Shown here in pieces: positions 28,696 to 37,694 of a stretch of DNA of 64,000 nucleotides. Source of the DNA: Streptomyces alboniger (GTDB lineage Bacteria; Actinomycetota; Actinomycetes; Streptomycetales; Streptomycetaceae); NCBI RefSeq assembly GCF_008704395.1, contig NZ_CP023695.1, positions 1 to 64,000 of the forward strand, read 5' to 3'. The notes beneath the pieces were generated by a model that worked only from the letters and a program-made list of their open reading frames with translations, had not been told where the DNA came from and ran no database searches. How positions within the stretch are numbered: position 1 is the first letter of the stretch; each line of letters starts with the position of its first letter. The position numbers and the translations under genes were made by a program.

Positions 28696-30192
28696 TCAGT
28701 AACGCCGGGTACCAAGAGCGGGTTTCGCGGTCCCGTAGCGCTCACGTGCGGATCTGAAGTATGGGATGAGCAGGTCCAGGCCGCCTGCGGTCGCGTTGTT
28801 CAGGGCGTTCAGGACTTCGGGGAGCAGGGCGACGGGCTCGCCCAGACGGTCGTAGAGGCTTTTGGCCGTTTGCCGTTGGTGCTGAGTGAGGACTTCGGGA
28901 TCGACGCAGTAGGGCAGATGGATGCCGACCTGGATCGCTGAATCGCGTTCGTATGCGACGAAGTTTTCGATGGCGCCGGCCATGGTCGTGGTTTCGATGG
29001 GGGGCCGTTCCGGGGCGAAGTGGTCAAAGTGCGGGTGAGTGACAGCACTGTCGAGGACGACATCGGCGATGTGCTGGGCGATAACGGGTGAGCTGTGGAG
29101 CCCGTCGCGGTAGGTCCCGGACGCGAAGACCAGTCCTGCGCACGCGGCGACCCTGCCCATCAGGGGCAGACCGTCGAGGGTGACGGGGCGTCGGCCGACC
29201 AGCCAGCGGTGGATGCGGGAGTAGGCCAGCCGTTGGTCGAGCTGCTCGCAGGCGTTTCGCAGCAGGTTGGAGGACACGCCGACCCCGGGCCCGACCGGCG
29301 GTAGGAAGGACAGGTTGTTCGTGGCACCGATGTATTCGTGTCCTTCATTGGCGAGCGGCACGAGATGGATTCCGCACGCCCCGGCGTGATTCGGCGTGCG
29401 CACCACATGGCTGAAGCCGGGCAAGTGTGTGCGTTGGGTCTGCACTGCCAACCCTGTGCCGTGCAGCATAGGAGGGATCAGCCCGCGGGGCAGCTGCTCG
29501 ATGAAGCGCTGAGCGAGGCTGCCCGCCGCCACCACTACGGTATGCGCCGGCATTGCTTCACCGTCGGCCAGGCGGACTCCTTGGACCTGGCCATCAGCTG
29601 TGATGAGCTGTTCCACTGTGCTGGGGACGAGGCGGACGCCGTTGGCGGCGAGGGCCTTTTCGAGTAGAGCCAGGACCTCTCGTGCGTCGATAGCCCCTTC
29701 CCGGGGGATGTGCAGGGCACGCACGGGGCGTGCGTTCGCCTCGGGGCTGATGCCCTCGATCTCCTCGGGGGAGATTTCCTCGAACGGCTCCTCATACGCG
29801 GCCAGGGCGGAACGGATAGCGTGGAAATTGCGGATCGTCTCATCTCCGGCTGTGGCTCCGAGAATGATGAAGGTGCCTTCCCGCAACGAACGTGGCCTGC
29901 GTGTCTGCCGTGCAGCGTCGCAGAGTTTGCCCAACCAGGCGGGCCACGCGTCCAGGGCCGCCCTGGTGATGGCGAATTTCGCAGTGGTCGCCGGGTGGGC
30001 CAGCGTCGAAACGGTCGCTTCGCCAAATGCGTTGAGCATGGCCCCGGCCGCTACGGACGCGGCCCCTTCACGGGCGGGTGGTCCGATGACCGACACCCGC
30101 GGGCCGTTCTCGCGCTGAGACAGCTCGAAGGCGATGGACAGGCCAATGATGCCGTTGCCGACCACCACGACGTCACACGGGTCGTGCTCCAC
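28696..30192 (-). CDS. FAD-dependent oxidoreductase (DAO/glycine-oxidase type), 3' end replaced by IS630
   Basis: A 498-residue flavoprotein. The N-terminal dinucleotide fold is DVVVVGNGIIGLSIAFEL, with DAO-family motifs HTVVVAAGSLAQRF and GLPLMGRV...GTYRDGLHSSP. Amine or imino-acid oxidation by FAD is the family role; the substrate is unknown. Start GTG 30192 has GGGAGG 5 bp upstream. The final TGA (28696-28698) lies within the IS630 right end, so the original C-terminus is lost. The DAO core is complete and a C-terminal extension of about 120 residues is still present, so the protein may still be functional. No operon partner is seen. Confidence 0.75.
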   Translation of the reverse strand: MEHDPCDVVVVGNGIIGLSIAFELSQRENGPRVSVIGPPAREGAASVAAGAMLNAFGEATVSTLAHPATTAKFAITRAALDAWPAWLGKLCDAARQTRRPRSLREGTFIILGATAGDETIRNFHAIRSALAAYEEPFEEISPEEIEGISPEANARPVRALHIPREGAIDAREVLALLEKALAANGVRLVPSTVEQLITADGQVQGVRLADGEAMPAHTVVVAAGSLAQRFIEQLPRGLIPPMLHGTGLAVQTQRTHLPGFSHVVRTPNHAGACGIHLVPLANEGHEYIGATNNLSFLPPVGPGVGVSSNLLRNACEQLDQRLAYSRIHRWLVGRRPVTLDGLPLMGRVAACAGLVFASGTYRDGLHSSPVIAQHIADVVLDSAVTHPHFDHFAPERPPIETTTMAGAIENFVAYERDSAIQVGIHLPYCVDPEVLTQHQRQTAKSLYDRLGEPVALLPEVLNALNNATAGGLDLLIPYFRSARERYGTAKPALGTRRY

Positions 30193-30382
30193 GGAAGCCT
30201 CCCTGAACAGGAGGGGCCACGAAACGCTCGTTACCCCTGCCACAAGGCAAGCCACGCGCCAGGGCTCCTGCACCTCGGGATACGCCGTCTGGTACTCGGT
30301 CCTCCGGTGGGACCTGCCTGTTGTCACGCCATGTCTGCGTCCGGACGCGGACACCGCTCCTGACCGGTGCTTCTGCCACACC

Positions 30383-30568
30383 TATGGCTACGGGAACAAC
30401 AAGCATCTGATGATCCCCGGCTGCCCGTACTCCGTCAGCGCCGCGCTGGAGACCGAGTGGGCCTCGTGGACGGCAGTCCTGGATGCGGTCCGCCTCAAGC
30501 CCGGCGCTGACGTCGCCGCGGTCACTGCCGCGCAGATCAGCGAAGCGTCAGCGCGGTGCGACGGATGA
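30383..30568 (+). pseudogene. Transposase C-terminal fragment (IS701-like)
   Basis: About 60 codons reading CPYSVSAALETEWASWTAVL, then DAVRLKPGADVAAVTAAQ, ending in TGA at 30566-30568. The ALExGxxSWTxxLDAVRL...VTAAQ pattern is typical of NF/IS701-type transposases close to the catalytic domain start. Nothing else of the gene remains. Confidence 0.5.
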
Positions 30569-31114
30569 GTAGCAGTACCCGGGTGAGTTCAGGAGCACCT
30601 ACGACGTCGGGTGCTGAAGTACGCGGAGAGCCACGGGGCAGGAATCTTCTGCGAGGTCGGTGCGCTCACGGCGCGGCCGTTCAACCTCGGGTCACGTGAC
30701 AGGCGGTCCGGCAAGCTGTCGCAGACAGGACAGTCACTGTCGGCACCATCGACGTTGGTCACGCCTGGTCAGAGCAAGGGAGAATGCGATTGGAGCTCCC
30801 GACCCAGAGGTTGTACCGTGGTTCAGTCCCTGCGCCGAGTGTCGGTGGCAGTGGCCGGACTTCCTGTTCCTTCTGTGTCGATCTTGGGGTGACGTCCTAT
30901 TAACCAGGCCGTGTAGTCGTCCGTGTTCCCCGCGTGCTGTGTTGTCGCACGTGTCCGGGGGCGGACGTCGCGCTTGCCTGAGTTGCGTCACCCATCCCCG
31001 CAGTTTTCCTTCCCGGGTGCAGCTCTGCCGTCTGCCCCGGGCTTTGGTGTTTTCGGCCCCGGTGCGGCTGTCGGCAGGGCTCCCCGATTCCTTTAAATCA
31101 GGAGTTCTCCCGTC
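30569..31114. other. Gene-free region upstream of the MFS exporter
   Basis: About 545 bp without a supported gene. It must hold the exporter's promoter; a GGAG ribosome site at 31101-31104 serves the GTG at 31115. No clear operator was found. Confidence 0.4.
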
Positions 31115-32587
31115 GTGTCTTCCTCCGCGCTCGGCAACGAGCCGCAGCACACCCAAACCCCACACCCAGCACCTCGCCGCCCGAAAATGGCCCTGGCAGC
31201 CTGGATCGCCCTCTTGGTGCTGCTGACCGCCGAGCTGATGAACATGCTCGACCAGTCGGTCGTCCTGACCGCCCTGCCCGCGATCCAGGAGTCGACCGGC
31301 GCCGGGCCGGTCGCGGTGCAGTGGCTGACCACCGCCTATTCCCTGCCCATCGCCGTCGGGCTGATCACCGGCGGACGGCTCGGTGACATCTACGGCCGCC
31401 GCAGGATCCTGCTCATCGGCACCGTCGTGTTCACCGCCGCCTCGCTGCTGTGCGGTCTGGCCACCGGCCCGGGCATGCTGATCGGCGCCCGCCTGCTCCA
31501 GGGCGCCGGCGTGGCCGTGATGATCCCGCAGGTCCTGGCGACCATGCACGTCACCTTCGAGGGCCACAACCGCAGCAAGGCGTTCGGCCTGTACGGGGCC
31601 GTCCTGGCCATCGCCAACGTCCTGGGCCCGGTCCTGGGAGGTGTGCTCACCCAGGCCGACCTGTTCGAGCTGTCCTGGCGGCCGATCTTCCTGGTCAATG
31701 TGCCCGTCGGGCTGGCCGTACTCCTCCTCGGACGCACATTCATCCCCGAATCGACCGTCCGCAAGGCCGACCGGCTCGACGTGGTCGGCATGCTGCTGTC
31801 CGGCCTAGCCATCGTCTTGATCCTCTTCCCGCTCACCGAGGGCCACGCCCACCGATGGCCGCTGTGGTGCTTCGTCATGCTCGCCGTCGGCGTCCTGGTC
31901 CTCGGTGTCTTCCTGCGCCACCAGCGGCGCAGGCAGGGCAACGCCCCGCTGGTGACCCTGCCCCTCTTCCGGATCAGGCAGTTCTCCGGGGGCATGGCCG
32001 CAGACCTGCTGCACGGCCTGCTGTGCGGCCTGTTCTTCATGACCTGGACGCTGTACCTGCAGCGCGGACTGGGCTTGAGCCCGCTTGAGGCAGCCGTGGC
32101 CTTCGTGCTGCTCTCCGTGGGAGAACTGGGCGGTGCGACGGTCGCGGCGAAGACCGCCGGACGTTTCGCCCGCCGTCTGCCGCAGGCCGGAGCCCTCATC
32201 GCGACCGCTGCGATGGTCACCTACGGGTTCCAGATCGGCAGCCATCAGGCCGACCTGACCCTTTGGGCGATGACCGCTCCGGTGGTCCTGATCGGCTTCG
32301 GTCTGGGCATGGTCTCTGGCCCGCTCATCGACTTGTCGCTGGCCAGGGTCCCGCACGAGGACGCCGGCTCGGCCTCGGGCCTGTTCAACACCGCCATCCA
32401 CCTGGGCATCGCGCTAGGCACCGCGCTCACCGCCGTGGTGTTCTTCGCCATCACCGGCGGCTCTCCTGACGGCGCGGTCAACCGCGACGCGTTCGTCACC
32501 GTGCTGTGGTGGGTCAGCGGCCTCCTGGCCCTGATGTGGGCGCTGATGTTCTGCCTGCCCAAGCAGCCCGGCAACCAGAGCGACTGA
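31115..32587 (+). CDS. MFS drug exporter, DHA2 (14-TM) family
   Basis: A 490-residue membrane protein with about 14 hydrophobic helices. DHA2/EmrB-QacA features: LDQSVVLTALPAIQ in helix 1 (motif D1), GGRLGDIYGRRR (motif A, about 88-99), GARLLQGAGVAVMIP (motif B) and VLGPVLGGVLTQ (motif C, antiporter signature). It probably expels drugs or a natural product in exchange for protons. Its GTG start, with GGAG upstream, follows a long gene-free leader, and a strong terminator follows the gene, so it is monocistronic. No adjacent TetR/MarR repressor is present. It lies 4 kb left of the biosynthetic cluster and could serve it, but this is not shown by the layout. Confidence 0.9.
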   Translation: MSSSALGNEPQHTQTPHPAPRRPKMALAAWIALLVLLTAELMNMLDQSVVLTALPAIQESTGAGPVAVQWLTTAYSLPIAVGLITGGRLGDIYGRRRILLIGTVVFTAASLLCGLATGPGMLIGARLLQGAGVAVMIPQVLATMHVTFEGHNRSKAFGLYGAVLAIANVLGPVLGGVLTQADLFELSWRPIFLVNVPVGLAVLLLGRTFIPESTVRKADRLDVVGMLLSGLAIVLILFPLTEGHAHRWPLWCFVMLAVGVLVLGVFLRHQRRRQGNAPLVTLPLFRIRQFSGGMAADLLHGLLCGLFFMTWTLYLQRGLGLSPLEAAVAFVLLSVGELGGATVAAKTAGRFARRLPQAGALIATAAMVTYGFQIGSHQADLTLWAMTAPVVLIGFGLGMVSGPLIDLSLARVPHEDAGSASGLFNTAIHLGIALGTALTAVVFFAITGGSPDGAVNRDAFVTVLWWVSGLLALMWALMFCLPKQPGNQSD

Positions 32588-32594
32588 TCCATCC

Positions 32595-32632
32595 GTGGCC
32601 AAGATCCCCGACGGGTCGGGGATCTTGGCCAC
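32595..32632 (+). terminator. Strong terminator after the MFS gene
   Basis: Near-perfect palindrome with 17-18 bp arms (GTGGCCAAGATCCCCGA and its complement) around a 2-4 nt loop, 8 bp past the stop. It may serve both strands. Confidence 0.85.
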
Positions 32633-32717
32633 GTCGGCGCTTCTTCTCCTCACCCTTGCTCGTCAGCGGATCACTCAAAGTTCGATGGCACACGACCAAG
32701 GTTCTCTCCAACGGTCT

Positions 32718-33206
32718 TCAGCCGAAGACTCTCGAGATCTTGGCTTCGGCGTATTGGGTACGGATGTGATCTCCGCCGGGTGTCAGCATCGTCAATTTGA
32801 AGCGCAGATCCGTGATGCGGGAACTCACCACGGATCCCACCGCAGCCCCGGAGACTGTCACCCGCTCGACGCTATGAGTCCCGACGACCGAAATGACAAC
32901 CCTGGTCAAGGGCGGCACATCGATCCTCCTGCCCGCGCATACCTGATGACGGCTCTGCTCGTGGCAGGGAACGCCGGAGTGCACGAGGCAGCGGAAGCTG
33001 ATACCTGAGCGGAACGTTCCGTGCAGAGTGAGGAACTGTGCCTGCTTCGCAGCCACATCCCACGAGACGGAGTCCACCCACTCGACCATGTAGGTGGTCA
33101 GGTGGGTAGGGATAAGCTCCGTCTCCACCCCGACGTTCTCCACTTCCTGGTCGTGAAGTGAGACCTCAACCGAGGTCGTCTCGCCGTGATCGAAGGCAAT
33201 GTCCAT
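32718..33206 (-). CDS. Hypothetical protein, beta-rich
   Basis: 162 residues from ATG 33206 (MDIAFDHGETTSVEVSL). The sequence alternates short beta-like segments (TYMVEWVDSVSWDV, TRVVISVVGTHSVERVTVSG), with two Cys (CLVHSGVPC) and no signal peptide or TM helix. The lower GC and slightly unusual codon use compared with neighbours hint at acquisition. I do not recognise it. The frame extends upstream to 33296, but that part is low-complexity. It is isolated, with no operon partner. Confidence 0.5.
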   Translation of the reverse strand: MDIAFDHGETTSVEVSLHDQEVENVGVETELIPTHLTTYMVEWVDSVSWDVAAKQAQFLTLHGTFRSGISFRCLVHSGVPCHEQSRHQVCAGRRIDVPPLTRVVISVVGTHSVERVTVSGAAVGSVVSSRITDLRFKLTMLTPGGDHIRTQYAEAKISRVFG

Positions 33207-33930
33207 GCTGTACCGCCGTGCGCTGAGGGCTGCTGACCGCCGGATCAGGGGCCAGTGCCGGGCGGGCAAGGCTTCTTCGCCCCGACGGCAAACCACGCGG
33301 GCGTTTCGATGGTCCGAATCCCGATGGTGTGACGCCCCGGGCCGATGCAGTACTCATCGTCCTTCTTGTCCAGGTTCTGGTAGATGCACGAAGTTATGCA
33401 CGCGCACAGGGGAAAGGAAGACCGATGGCGCAGACGGCGACAAATGTTCGTATCCATACGACACTTCCCGCACACCGGTCACGCACCTCTCGCCCATCCC
33501 GCACCGGCCGACCGGCGGGCCGATAGACACCGCTGATGAGCCCGGCCCGATGCACCCTCTCGTTCAGCATGGCGGCAAGGGCAGCGGCCTGCGAACCGGA
33601 TACGAAGGCACGCTGATGCCACAACCCCCCTTCGCATACTGCGAGTTCGTCAGGCGGCCGGCTGCCCTCGGCGAGGAACCCGCCGCGATTCGCCTCGCAC
33701 AGCACTGGCGCGAGCGGGCCGGTCTCCCGGTCGGGGCCATGTACCCCTGTGGAATACGCACTGTGTGCGCCAGCGGCTGCTGCTCCAGGTCGTCTCCTGA
33801 TCCACGCAGACCTGTGACGCGGGCGCGCCGCCTCCAGCGCCATGCTCCTCGCTCGCCTTTAGCAGCCGCCCCCCGCCCCCGCCCTGGGGCGAGCTGGTGG
33901 TGCCCGAAGTCTCTTGGTTGCTACCACTCC
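33207..33930. other. Gene-poor region with one weak small ORF
   Basis: About 720 bp with little coding character. A protein-like start at 33616 (MPQPPFAYCEFVRRPAALG, then AIRLAQHWRERAGLPVG) runs on the plus strand but loses protein character after about 50 codons and may be a remnant. A Cys-rich minus-strand frame at 33245-33475 is also weak. Confidence 0.35.
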
Positions 33931-33974
33931 ATCGATCGACGTATCGCTATTCGATAGCATCGATAAACGATACG
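33931..33974 (+). promoter_or_regulatory. Dyad-rich operator upstream of the DUF2975/XRE pair
   Basis: Within 44 bp lie nested inverted repeats built on TATCG: GCTAT-TCG-ATAGC (33946-33958), CGTATCG at 33940-33946 paired with CGATACG at 33968-33974, and ATCGATCGA at 33931. The block ends 9 bp before the ATG at 33984 and overlaps where the promoter and ribosome site (GGGGG) must lie. Autoregulation by the downstream XRE protein is the simplest reading. Confidence 0.6.
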
Positions 33975-33983
33975 GGGGCCGTC

Positions 33984-34628
33984 ATGGCTAAGGTGCGCAA
34001 TCCGCTGGAACCGATGTCCACGGCCGTCAGGGCCGTCGTGACACTGGTCGCGGTCCTGCTGGGAGCCGGGCTGCTCGGCCTGCTGTTCTCCGACGGAGTG
34101 CAGGTCCTCGGCATCGGCGACACGTCGGTTTGTGCCGAGGATTCGACCATGTCGGTCGGCGTCGGCGAGGGGCCGGACTGGGGAGTCGAACCCGCGCCGG
34201 GGGCCACGGTCGACCTGGACGCTCATCCGAACTACTGCACCACGGCCCCCAGTACAGCCCAGAGCCTGCTCAACACGGCCACGAAGCTTGTTCCCTTCGT
34301 CTTCAGCACCGGAGCGCTCCTGCTCGTCCTCCAGCTGATCCGAAGCGCCGAGCGTGAGGGGCTCTACACCGTGCGGACCGCAGAGCGGCTGCGCAAGCTG
34401 GGCTGGTGGCTGCTGGCCGGCAGTACGCTCGCCGCGATCGCCGGCTCCACCGCCAAGACGGGACTCATCGCTTCCCTGAGCCGCGACAGCGAGGTCAGTG
34501 CCCTCTCGGGACTGTTGTCGTGGGACATTCCCTACATGGCTATCTTCACCGGTCTTGGCGTCCTGTCCTTCGCCCGGGTCATGCGTGTCGGCATCACCAT
34601 GCGCGAAGACCTCGAGGGAACCGTCTGA
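33984..34628 (+). CDS. DUF2975 membrane protein
   Basis: 214 residues with four hydrophobic helices: AVRAVVTLVAVLLGAGLLGL, LVPFVFSTGALLLVLQL, LGWWLLAGSTLAAIAG and MAIFTGLGVLSFARVM. An extracellular loop between helices 1 and 2 has two Cys (CAEDST, YCTT). The layout is that of DUF2975 proteins, which nearly always precede a small XRE regulator. The pair is thought to couple a membrane signal to transcription, but the ligand is unknown. The stop overlaps the next ATG by one base. ATG 33984 is preceded by GGGGG. Confidence 0.8.
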   Translation: MAKVRNPLEPMSTAVRAVVTLVAVLLGAGLLGLLFSDGVQVLGIGDTSVCAEDSTMSVGVGEGPDWGVEPAPGATVDLDAHPNYCTTAPSTAQSLLNTATKLVPFVFSTGALLLVLQLIRSAEREGLYTVRTAERLRKLGWWLLAGSTLAAIAGSTAKTGLIASLSRDSEVSALSGLLSWDIPYMAIFTGLGVLSFARVMRVGITMREDLEGTV

Positions 34629-34855
34629 TGCCCGAGGAGAAGCAGGAACACTCGATCGAGGTCCACCTAGACCGGCTGCTCCAGGAGCGCGGGATGACCT
34701 TGGCGGAACTCGCCGAACGGGTCGGCGTCACCCACGTCAACCTGTCGATCCTCAAGAACGGCCGGGCCAGGGCCATGCGGTTCAGCACCCTGACCCGCTT
34801 GTGCGAGGTACTGGAGTGCCAGCCGGGTGACCTTCTCAGCCACCGCCCGCGCTGA
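34628..34855 (+). CDS. Small XRE-family regulator (YozG-like)
   Basis: 75 residues, almost entirely a Cro/C1-type helix-turn-helix (MTLAELAERVGVTHVNLSIL, then FSTLTRLCEVLECQPGDLL). It starts at the TGATG junction with the DUF2975 gene and so is translationally coupled. Such proteins bind short AT-rich dyads; the TATCG dyads at 33931-33974 are the probable operator. Confidence 0.85.
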   Translation: MPEEKQEHSIEVHLDRLLQERGMTLAELAERVGVTHVNLSILKNGRARAMRFSTLTRLCEVLECQPGDLLSHRPR

Positions 34856-34965
34856 GCTCGGTGTCGGCGGTGATCCGCAGCATGGTCGTCCCCACCTCGG
34901 CACCTCCACCTCCACCTCGACCTCGATGGCGGACGTGATGCCAGGATCCGGAGGCTTCGTCGTCC

Positions 34966-35780
34966 TTGGCGCTGACGGGATGTGGCGGGGGTCTGCGGCC
35001 GACGGGTGTCCTGGGCGATCCTGCGGGGTGTGATGCCTCATCTGATACGTCGTCAAGAGCGGCGGGCCTGCGCCTGTGGCCGGTCGGCCTGGTGCTGGCC
35101 GCAACCTTCGCCCTCGCGGTCATGGTGGTCGCCGGTGTGTTCTTCGCCGGGTGGGATCTGCTCGGTGCCCGGGGGCTGAAACCGGAGCGGCGCCTCACCT
35201 CCAAGACCCTCTTCGACCTGGTGAAGCTCTGTTTCGGGGTGGTGGCCGGGGCCGGGGTGCTGGTCGCCCTGGTGGTGGCCTAACGCCGTCGGCGGGTGGA
35301 CGAGGCCGGCGCGCTGCGGGAGGCCGCCCGGCTGCACACCGGCTTCACCACCGGCGTCTCCCAGCTCGGCGAGCAATCCGCCGCGGTGCGACTGGGCGGG
35401 GTGCACGCGCTGGCCGGGCTCGCCGACGACGCGCCCACCGACCTGCTGCGACAGACCTGCATCGACGTGCTGTGCACGTATCTGCGGCTGCCCTGCACCG
35501 CCGGGCCCGACCTGCCTCCGGACGACATGGCCGCCCACCACGCCTACCTGGCGCTGCGCGAGGTGCGGCACACCATCATCCGCCTCATCCGCGACCGCAC
35601 CGCGGTCGGACCCAAGGAGACGCACGTCTCCTGGCAGGGCTATGACTTCGACTTCACCAGTGTCGTCTTCGACGGCGGTGACTTCTCCGGCGCACGGTCT
35701 ACTTCGGCCACGGGGGGTTCTCTGGCGGCACGGTCGACTTCGACCACGCGGAGTTCACCGGCGCCACGGTCTACCCGGCC
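34966..35780 (+). pseudogene. Membrane-anchored pentapeptide-repeat protein, broken
   Basis: The first frame encodes two transmembrane helices (VGLVLAATFALAVMVVAGVFF; FGVVAGAGVLVALVVA) and meets TAA at 35281-35283, where homologues would be expected to continue YRRRRVDEAGALREAA. The same frame reopens at once and reads the conserved linker (AVRLGGVHALAGLADD, LRQTCIDVLCTYLR) up to VSWQGYDFDFTSVVFDGGDF. A frameshift near 35695 then leaves the pentapeptide repeats (GGTVDFDHAEFTGATV) in another frame, and the gene ends abruptly by 35780. The start is uncertain (TTG 34966 or later). At least two lesions are visible. Confidence 0.65.
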
Positions 35781-36333
35781 ACGCGAGCCGTGCCGTGCCG
35801 CATGGTCTGGTGCCTTCTCCCGGAGAGACGCTGCCACCGGGGCTGGAGTTGCCTCCCGCTGCTTCGGGCTCGGCAGCAGCGGGCGGGCCATGAACGCCAG
35901 CCGGCCGACGGCTGCGGCACAGACGGGCAAACGCTCGCAGCAGGAGGAACCGCGCACCCAGCTGACCGGAGCGGAAACCGAACGGGAATGTGCCCAGGCC
36001 CTGGCCGATCTGGCGGCCAGTCGTATCCAGGAGCCGGAGTGCGAACTCCGCCGTGTACGCCAGGCGAAAAGTGCCCCATCGCTCAGTGGACAAGGGGCCA
36101 TCGAGCTGCCACGGCAGTCCGTCGGCGAAGGCAGCGCGGACAACGGGCTTGTGCCAGAGGACCCTACGGTGCACATAGCGCGAGACCTCCTCGACCGCGA
36201 ACGTGAAACCGTCGAGGAGTTCGCCACCGAACCTCGGGCCGGCAGCGACTACCGCGGCACCGGCAAGCACACCCTGCTGCACCACATCGGGCAGTACCGC
36301 AGGCCGCGCGCGCTTCCGAGGGAGAAGCCGCCG
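35781..36333. other. Gene-free boundary before the biosynthetic cluster
   Basis: About 550 bp at the left edge of the cluster. Long frames exist on both strands but lack domains or good starts. A stretch in the plus frame near 35960-36260 (ETERECAQALADLAASRIQE) is charged and helical and could be a remnant; I cannot support more. Confidence 0.35.
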
Positions 36334-37569
36334 CTACACGATGCTCAGGGGCGCGGGCAGTGGGAAGACCAGCTTGCCGCCGCGGGAGCGGAATTCGCCT
36401 TCCCGCTCGATGAATCCGTCCCTGTAGACCCATGGGAGCACCAGCAGCTGGTCAGGGCGTTGTGCGAGAGCCTCCTTCTCGGAGACGATGGGGATGTGGG
36501 TGCCCGGGGTGAACCGGCCGGCCTTCTCCTGGCTGACCTCTCCGATGCACGGCAGGCTGTCCTCGGTGATGCCGCAGTACTGGAGAATCACGTTTCCCTT
36601 GGTGGACGCGCCGTAGCCCAGGGTCAGCTTGCCGTCCTTGCGCGAGGTGTCGAGGAAGTCACGCAGGTGTTCGCGGTGTTCGCGCACACGCTCGCCGAAC
36701 GACTCGAAGGGCGCCATGGTGTCGAGCCGCAGCCCGGCCTCCCGGGCACGCAAGCGGTTCAGCGCCGCCTCGTCACGCCGGTGCCCCGAGCCCTGTCTGC
36801 CGAGGGTGACGCAGAGGCTGCCGCCGTACACCTCGGTGATCTCCGCTCTCACGACGTCGAGGCCGACGCGCTCGGCCATCCACTCGATCTGGCTGAGTGC
36901 GTAGTACTCCAGGTGCTCGTGGCATATCACGTCATAGGCGGTCGCCTCGAGCATCGCCGGAAGATAGCTCATCTCCAGCATCCACACACCGTCGTCAGCG
37001 AGGGTCGCCTTTACGTCCTCCATGAACCGGAGCGGGTCGGGCAGGTCGTAGAACATTGCGATCGAGGTGATGACCTTGGCCCGGCGGGAGCCGTAGTGAG
37101 CGGCGAAGACCTCACGGGAGAAGAAGTTGGGGATCAGGTGGATGTGTTCGGGATAGAACTCTCGCCATTTCTCGCCCGTCGGATCCACTCCGACGAGAGT
37201 CCGGCCGTCCGCCGGGTAAGCGGACAGCAAGGTCCCGTCGTTGCTTCCGATGTCCAGGACCAGGTCCTCGGGTCCGATGTCGACCAGCTTGGTGAGCTCG
37301 TCCACCTTGCCGCGAAGATGGTTGATCATGAAGGGGCGGATACCCGAGCGGTAACCGTATTGATCGCCGTACATCAGGCTGAGGTCGGCGGTGTGCCGGA
37401 GCTGGACGAGACCGCATCCGTCCGGCGAGCACTTGACCAGGTCGAGTGGGGCGGTCGGCACGACTTGCGTGCGGCTGCGAGGGAATACGCCGGTCAGTGC
37501 CTGTTCTCCCAGATCCAGCACCTGAAGCAGTGTCCGATTGCCGCACACACGGCACTCCGCGATGGTCAT
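36334..37569 (-). CDS. NDP-sugar C-methyltransferase (TylCIII/EryBIII type)
   Basis: A 411-residue three-part enzyme. The N-terminal zinc-binding segment is CRVCGNRTLLQVLDLGEQ with a second Cys pair (CSPDGC). The SAM-binding core is VLDIGSNDGTLLS (about 105-117) with MSYLPAML and ICHEHLEYY. The C-terminal domain has LGYGASTKGNVILQYCGI. This is the family that adds a methyl group to a carbon next to the keto group of an NDP-4-keto-deoxysugar, as in mycarose and vancosamine formation. ATG 37569 has GAGAGG 9 bp upstream. It is last in the minus-strand sugar operon, 125 bp after the 3-dehydratase gene. The position methylated here (C-3 is usual) cannot be proved. Confidence 0.88.
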   Translation of the reverse strand: MTIAECRVCGNRTLLQVLDLGEQALTGVFPRSRTQVVPTAPLDLVKCSPDGCGLVQLRHTADLSLMYGDQYGYRSGIRPFMINHLRGKVDELTKLVDIGPEDLVLDIGSNDGTLLSAYPADGRTLVGVDPTGEKWREFYPEHIHLIPNFFSREVFAAHYGSRRAKVITSIAMFYDLPDPLRFMEDVKATLADDGVWMLEMSYLPAMLEATAYDVICHEHLEYYALSQIEWMAERVGLDVVRAEITEVYGGSLCVTLGRQGSGHRRDEAALNRLRAREAGLRLDTMAPFESFGERVREHREHLRDFLDTSRKDGKLTLGYGASTKGNVILQYCGITEDSLPCIGEVSQEKAGRFTPGTHIPIVSEKEALAQRPDQLLVLPWVYRDGFIEREGEFRSRGGKLVFPLPAPLSIV

Positions 37570-37694
37570 GAGTACGTACCTCTCTAACCTTTCTTCGTGG
37601 GCTCGGCCTGGTCATTCACAGCGGGGACCCAGAGGTGTCGGGTGGGGCGGGTCTGGTCAGTGCATGCGTGCGTGCGAGGAGGGCGCGTCAGGAT

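Larger units (their letters stand above)
27540..28699 (+). mobile_element. IS630-family insertion sequence
   Basis: About 1160 bp. The ends are imperfect inverted repeats: left begins CTGACCTTCAAATGGTGGTG, the complement of the right end begins CTGACCTTGAAAGCGTGATG, and matches continue through TGTCGT. TA flanks both ends (27538-27539, 28700-28701), the IS630 signature. The transposase is split in two overlapping frames as is normal for the family. The right end supplies the stop codon of the neighbouring FAD oxidoreductase. Confidence 0.85.
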
